NCBI RefSeq assembly: GCF_002741015.1
Contig: NZ_CP016616.1
Coordinates: 1,945,501 to 2,009,500 of the forward strand
DNA from: Microvirga ossetica
GTDB lineage: Bacteria > Pseudomonadota > Alphaproteobacteria > Rhizobiales > Beijerinckiaceae
DNA length: 64,000 nt
Reading direction: 5' to 3'
The notes beneath the pieces are model-generated. The model was not told the origin of the DNA. It was given only the letters and a program-made list of their open reading frames with translations, and ran no database searches. The first letter of the stretch is position 1. The number at the start of each line of letters is the position of its first letter. Positions 61,516-64,000 of this stretch are shown piece after piece. A program made the position numbers and the translations under genes.

Positions 61516-63324
61516 TCAATGATTGTCGCGCGGCACGCCGAAGGTCTGCGCGACCTTCTGGTACTTCACGGCCGGCTTCAGCGTCATGCCTTCGGAGAGC
61601 TGGTCGACCATGGAGCGCTGGATCTCCTGCCAGGGCGTCTGGCTCGCCGGATAGGCATAGCCGCCGCGCGCCTCGAGATCGGCGCGACGCTTCTCCAGCT
61701 CCTCCTTCGAGAGCAGGATATCGGCGCTGCGCTTGTTGAGATCGATCCGGACCCGATCGCCCGATTGCAGCAGGGCGAGCCCGCCGCCGATGGCAGCCTC
61801 GGGCGAGGCGTTGAGGATCGAAGGCGTGCCCGAGGTGCCGGACTGGCGTCCGTCACCGATGCAGGGCAGCGATCGAACGCCGCGCTTGATGAGCGCGCCC
61901 GGCGGCTGCATGTTCACGACCTCGGCCGCGCCCGGATAGCCCACAGGACCCGCGCCGCGCATGATCAGGATCGTGTGCTCGTCGATCTTCAGCGACGGAT
62001 CGTCGATGCGGTGATGATAATCCTCCGGTCCGTCGAACACGACCACAGGCCCCTCGAAGGCGTTCGGGTCTTCCGGATTGTTGAGGTAGCGCTCCTGGAA
62101 TTCGGGGCTGATCACGCTCGTCTTCATGATCGCGGAATCGAACAGCGTGCCCTTGAGGTTCAGGAAGCCCGCCTTCTCCTTCAGCGGATTGTCATAGGAG
62201 CGGATCACCTCGTGATCCCAGGTGAACTTGCCCTTGCTGTTCTCGCCGATGGTCGTGCCCGTGCAGGTCAGCGCGCTCTCGTGGATTTTGCCGGCACCGA
62301 TCAGTTCTGCAAGCACGGCAGGCAGGCCGCCGGCGCGATAATACTCCTCGCCGAGATATTCGCCCGCAGGCTGCATGTTCACGAGCAGCGGAATCTCGAA
62401 GCCGATGCGCTCCCAATCGTTGTTGTCGAGCGGCACGCCGATATGCTTGGCGATCGCATTGATATGGATCGGCGCGTTGGTGGAGCCGCCGATCGCCGCA
62501 TTGGCGACGATGACGTTCTCGAACGCCTCGCGGGTCATGATGTCGGAGGGCTTCAGATCCTCCCACACCATGTCGACGATGCGCAGGCCCGTTTCATAAG
62601 CCATCTGCCCGCGCTCGCGGTAAGGCGCGGGAACCGCTGCGGAGCCCGGCAGCGACATGCCGAGCGCCTCGGCGAGCGCGTTCATGGTCGAGGCGGTGCC
62701 CATGGTGTTGCAATGGCCGACCGACGGCGCGGACGAACCAACGATGTCGATGAACTGCTGATAGTCGATATCGCCCGCTGCGTGACGCTCGCGCGCCTTC
62801 CAGACGATGGTGCCAGAGCCGGTACGCTCGCCATGGTGCCAGCCGTTCAGCATCGGGCCGACATTGAGCGAGATCGCCGGAATGTTCACGGTCGCCGCCG
62901 CCATCAGGCAGGCCGGCATGGTCTTGTCGCAGCCGGTGAGCAGCACGACGCCGTCGAGCGGATAACCGTAGAGCACCTCGACGAGGGAGAGATAGGCGAG
63001 GTTGCGGTCGAGGCACGCGGTCGGACGCTTGCCCGTCTCCTGGATCGGATGGCACGGGAACTCAAACGGCACGCCGCCGGCGGCCGTGATGCCGTCGCGC
63101 ACGCGCTTGGCGAGTTCGAGGTGATGCCGGTTGCACGGCGACAGGTCGGACCCGGTCTGCGCGATGCCGATGATCGGCTTCTTGCCCTGCAGCTCCTTGC
63201 CGGTAAGGCCGAAATTCAGATAGCGCTCCAGATAGAGCGCCGTCATGCCCGGATTGTCCGGGTTGTCGAACCAGAGCCGTGAGCGAAGCTGATCGGGAGT
63301 GCGACGGTGAGGCCTCTCAGCCAT
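61516..63324 (-). CDS. IlvD/Edd-family dehydratase, sugar-acid dehydratase type
   Basis: A 602-residue Fe-S dehydratase. Cluster and active-site cysteines are visible in [26 protein letters not shown] and [55 protein letters not shown] and DGRQSGTSG complete the family signatures. Length and motif wording are closer to pentonate (arabonate/xylonate) dehydratases of rhizobia than to dihydroxy-acid dehydratase. It would convert an aldonate to its 2-keto-3-deoxy acid. It is the first gene of a two-gene operon with the SDR. The start at 63324 gives the usual N-terminus (LRSRLWFDN). Confidence 0.88.
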   Translation of the reverse strand: MAERPHRRTPDQLRSRLWFDNPDNPGMTALYLERYLNFGLTGKELQGKKPIIGIAQTGSDLSPCNRHHLELAKRVRDGITAAGGVPFEFPCHPIQETGKRPTACLDRNLAYLSLVEVLYGYPLDGVVLLTGCDKTMPACLMAAATVNIPAISLNVGPMLNGWHHGERTGSGTIVWKARERHAAGDIDYQQFIDIVGSSAPSVGHCNTMGTASTMNALAEALGMSLPGSAAVPAPYRERGQMAYETGLRIVDMVWEDLKPSDIMTREAFENVIVANAAIGGSTNAPIHINAIAKHIGVPLDNNDWERIGFEIPLLVNMQPAGEYLGEEYYRAGGLPAVLAELIGAGKIHESALTCTGTTIGENSKGKFTWDHEVIRSYDNPLKEKAGFLNLKGTLFDSAIMKTSVISPEFQERYLNNPEDPNAFEGPVVVFDGPEDYHHRIDDPSLKIDEHTILIMRGAGPVGYPGAAEVVNMQPPGALIKRGVRSLPCIGDGRQSGTSGTPSILNASPEAAIGGGLALLQSGDRVRIDLNKRSADILLSKEELEKRRADLEARGGYAYPASQTPWQEIQRSMVDQLSEGMTLKPAVKYQKVAQTFGVPRDNH

Positions 63325-63560
63325 TCTTCATATCCTTTCGGGCGTCCGTAACCGCAGTGCCGGTATTTGATCCAGGACGGGGGTTAAGATCAACCGTCCT
63401 CTGAGGAAAGTCGCTGCCTTTTTAGCAATTCGAAGCTGTGTTCAAGCGCAGCAGCAACGACTCATCCGCATTCCCATCCAAAGAAACAGTTGTTATAGAA
63501 TTTCAATCATCGGACCCCTCCGATGCGCGTTCTCTGCCGACAACTCCGAGCGTTCCCACC

Positions 63561-64000
63561 ATGTTTCAACGCCTCGTTCCCCTCATAGCGACGGTACTCC
63601 TTGCGTCGCCGGCTATCGGAAACGACTGTCCTACGGCGCAGACCGCGAAGCTCGGCTTCATCCCGGAGCGGCAGGGTACGATCGCAGAAGTCCGACCCAC
63701 CTCGGATCACTTCGTTCATGTGCTGAATTCATATCCCGGCGGAAAGAAGCAGGACGTCATCTATTATCGCGGGCTCTTCCCCCTCACCCGCTTCGACGAC
63801 ACCGCCCGCAGCATCAATATTCCCGTCTCGGATTTGAGGACCATCTTCCCGCTCGAGCTGAAGGCCCGCCGCGCCGTGACCTATGCCCCGTCGCAACCGG
63901 GCAAGGTCGGCGCCCTGATCTCTCTCGAACTGACCGTCACGGGTCAGGAGCAGCTTCAGCTCGGGCCCTGCTCCTACAACGTCCTGATCGTGCGCAACCG
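63561..64000 (+). CDS. Exported protein of unknown function, 5' part (runs off window)
   Basis: The frame is open from ATG 63561 to the window end, giving 146 residues. A signal peptide (LVPLIATVLLASPAIG) is followed by NDCPTAQTAKLGFIPERQGTIAEVRP and a beta-rich region with HVLNSYPGGKKQDVIYYRGLFPLTRF and ISLELTVTGQEQLQLGPCSYNVL. Two Cys (near residues 22 and 139) may form a disulfide. I do not recognise the family. Codon use is normal for the genome. The 236-base gap upstream contains the promoters of this gene and of the divergent dehydratase operon. Confidence 0.7.
   Translation, partial: MFQRLVPLIATVLLASPAIGNDCPTAQTAKLGFIPERQGTIAEVRPTSDHFVHVLNSYPGGKKQDVIYYRGLFPLTRFDDTARSINIPVSDLRTIFPLELKARRAVTYAPSQPGKVGALISLELTVTGQEQLQLGPCSYNVLIVRN

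Overview
The window looks like chromosomal DNA of a high-GC alphaproteobacterium of the Hyphomicrobiales (Rhizobiales), most likely a Microvirga/Methylobacteriaceae-like organism. The reasons are the GC-rich third codon positions, an MmgR-type sRNA beside an N-formylglutamate amidohydrolase gene, a ROSE thermometer in front of hsp20, homospermidine synthase plus a group IV ornithine decarboxylase with a speF-like leader, a GTTC-N7-GTTC LexA site, and several families of palindromic intergenic repeats of the rhizobial type. The genus is an inference. I saw no rRNA, tRNA, CRISPR array, transposase or prophage gene; this is mostly core and metabolic chromosome.

Layout. 0-6 kb: end of an N-formylglutamate amidohydrolase, MmgR-like sRNA, MFS transporter, histidinol-phosphatase-type hisN, alpha/beta hydrolase, heat-controlled hsp20, threonine aldolase. 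6-12.5 kb: glutamate synthase gltB-gltD behind a hairpin-rich leader. 12.7-19 kb: cell-envelope genes (SGNH hydrolase, lytic transglycosylase, galU, kdsD, NfeD/SPFH pair). 19-26.6 kb: ferrochelatase, HWE-type sensor kinase, periplasmic 5'-nucleotidase, uracil-DNA glycosylase, aromatic aminotransferase. 26.8-38 kb: fused indolepyruvate ferredoxin oxidoreductase behind a palindromic operator, a DUF1007-NicO nickel/cobalt pair, a gamma-glutamyltransferase, and a TAXI-type TRAP transporter with DUF1850. 38-40 kb: first OpgG-like periplasmic glucan protein. 40-46 kb: a zinc-handling block (52-residue His-rich membrane peptide, ABC zinc importer, CobW GTPase, WD40 protein, a small Cys-motif protein). 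46-52 kb: polyamine block (homospermidine synthase, ornithine/lysine decarboxylase) enclosing an MFS transporter and a GNAT. 52-54.8 kb: second OpgG paralogue, then repeats and a LexA-type promoter with no recognisable gene behind it. 54.9-60.5 kb: NMT1/THI5-like ABC importer, MarR regulator, DMT exporter, TfoX C-terminal domain protein, 2-hydroxyacid dehydrogenase. 60.7-63.3 kb: SDR dehydrogenase and IlvD/Edd dehydratase, probably sugar-acid catabolism. The window ends inside a secreted protein gene.

Five palindromic repeat families, called A to E here, fill most gaps between genes: A (CCTCATCCTGAGGAG...), B (GTCATCCCGG...), C (CACGTCATCACCGGC...), D (CCTCCCC...) and E (GCATCGTGCGGAAAAG...). 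The points most worth a second look are the His-rich peptide and zinc block, the orphan LexA promoter, the MmgR and speF-like RNAs, and the perfect palindrome upstream of the indolepyruvate oxidoreductase.
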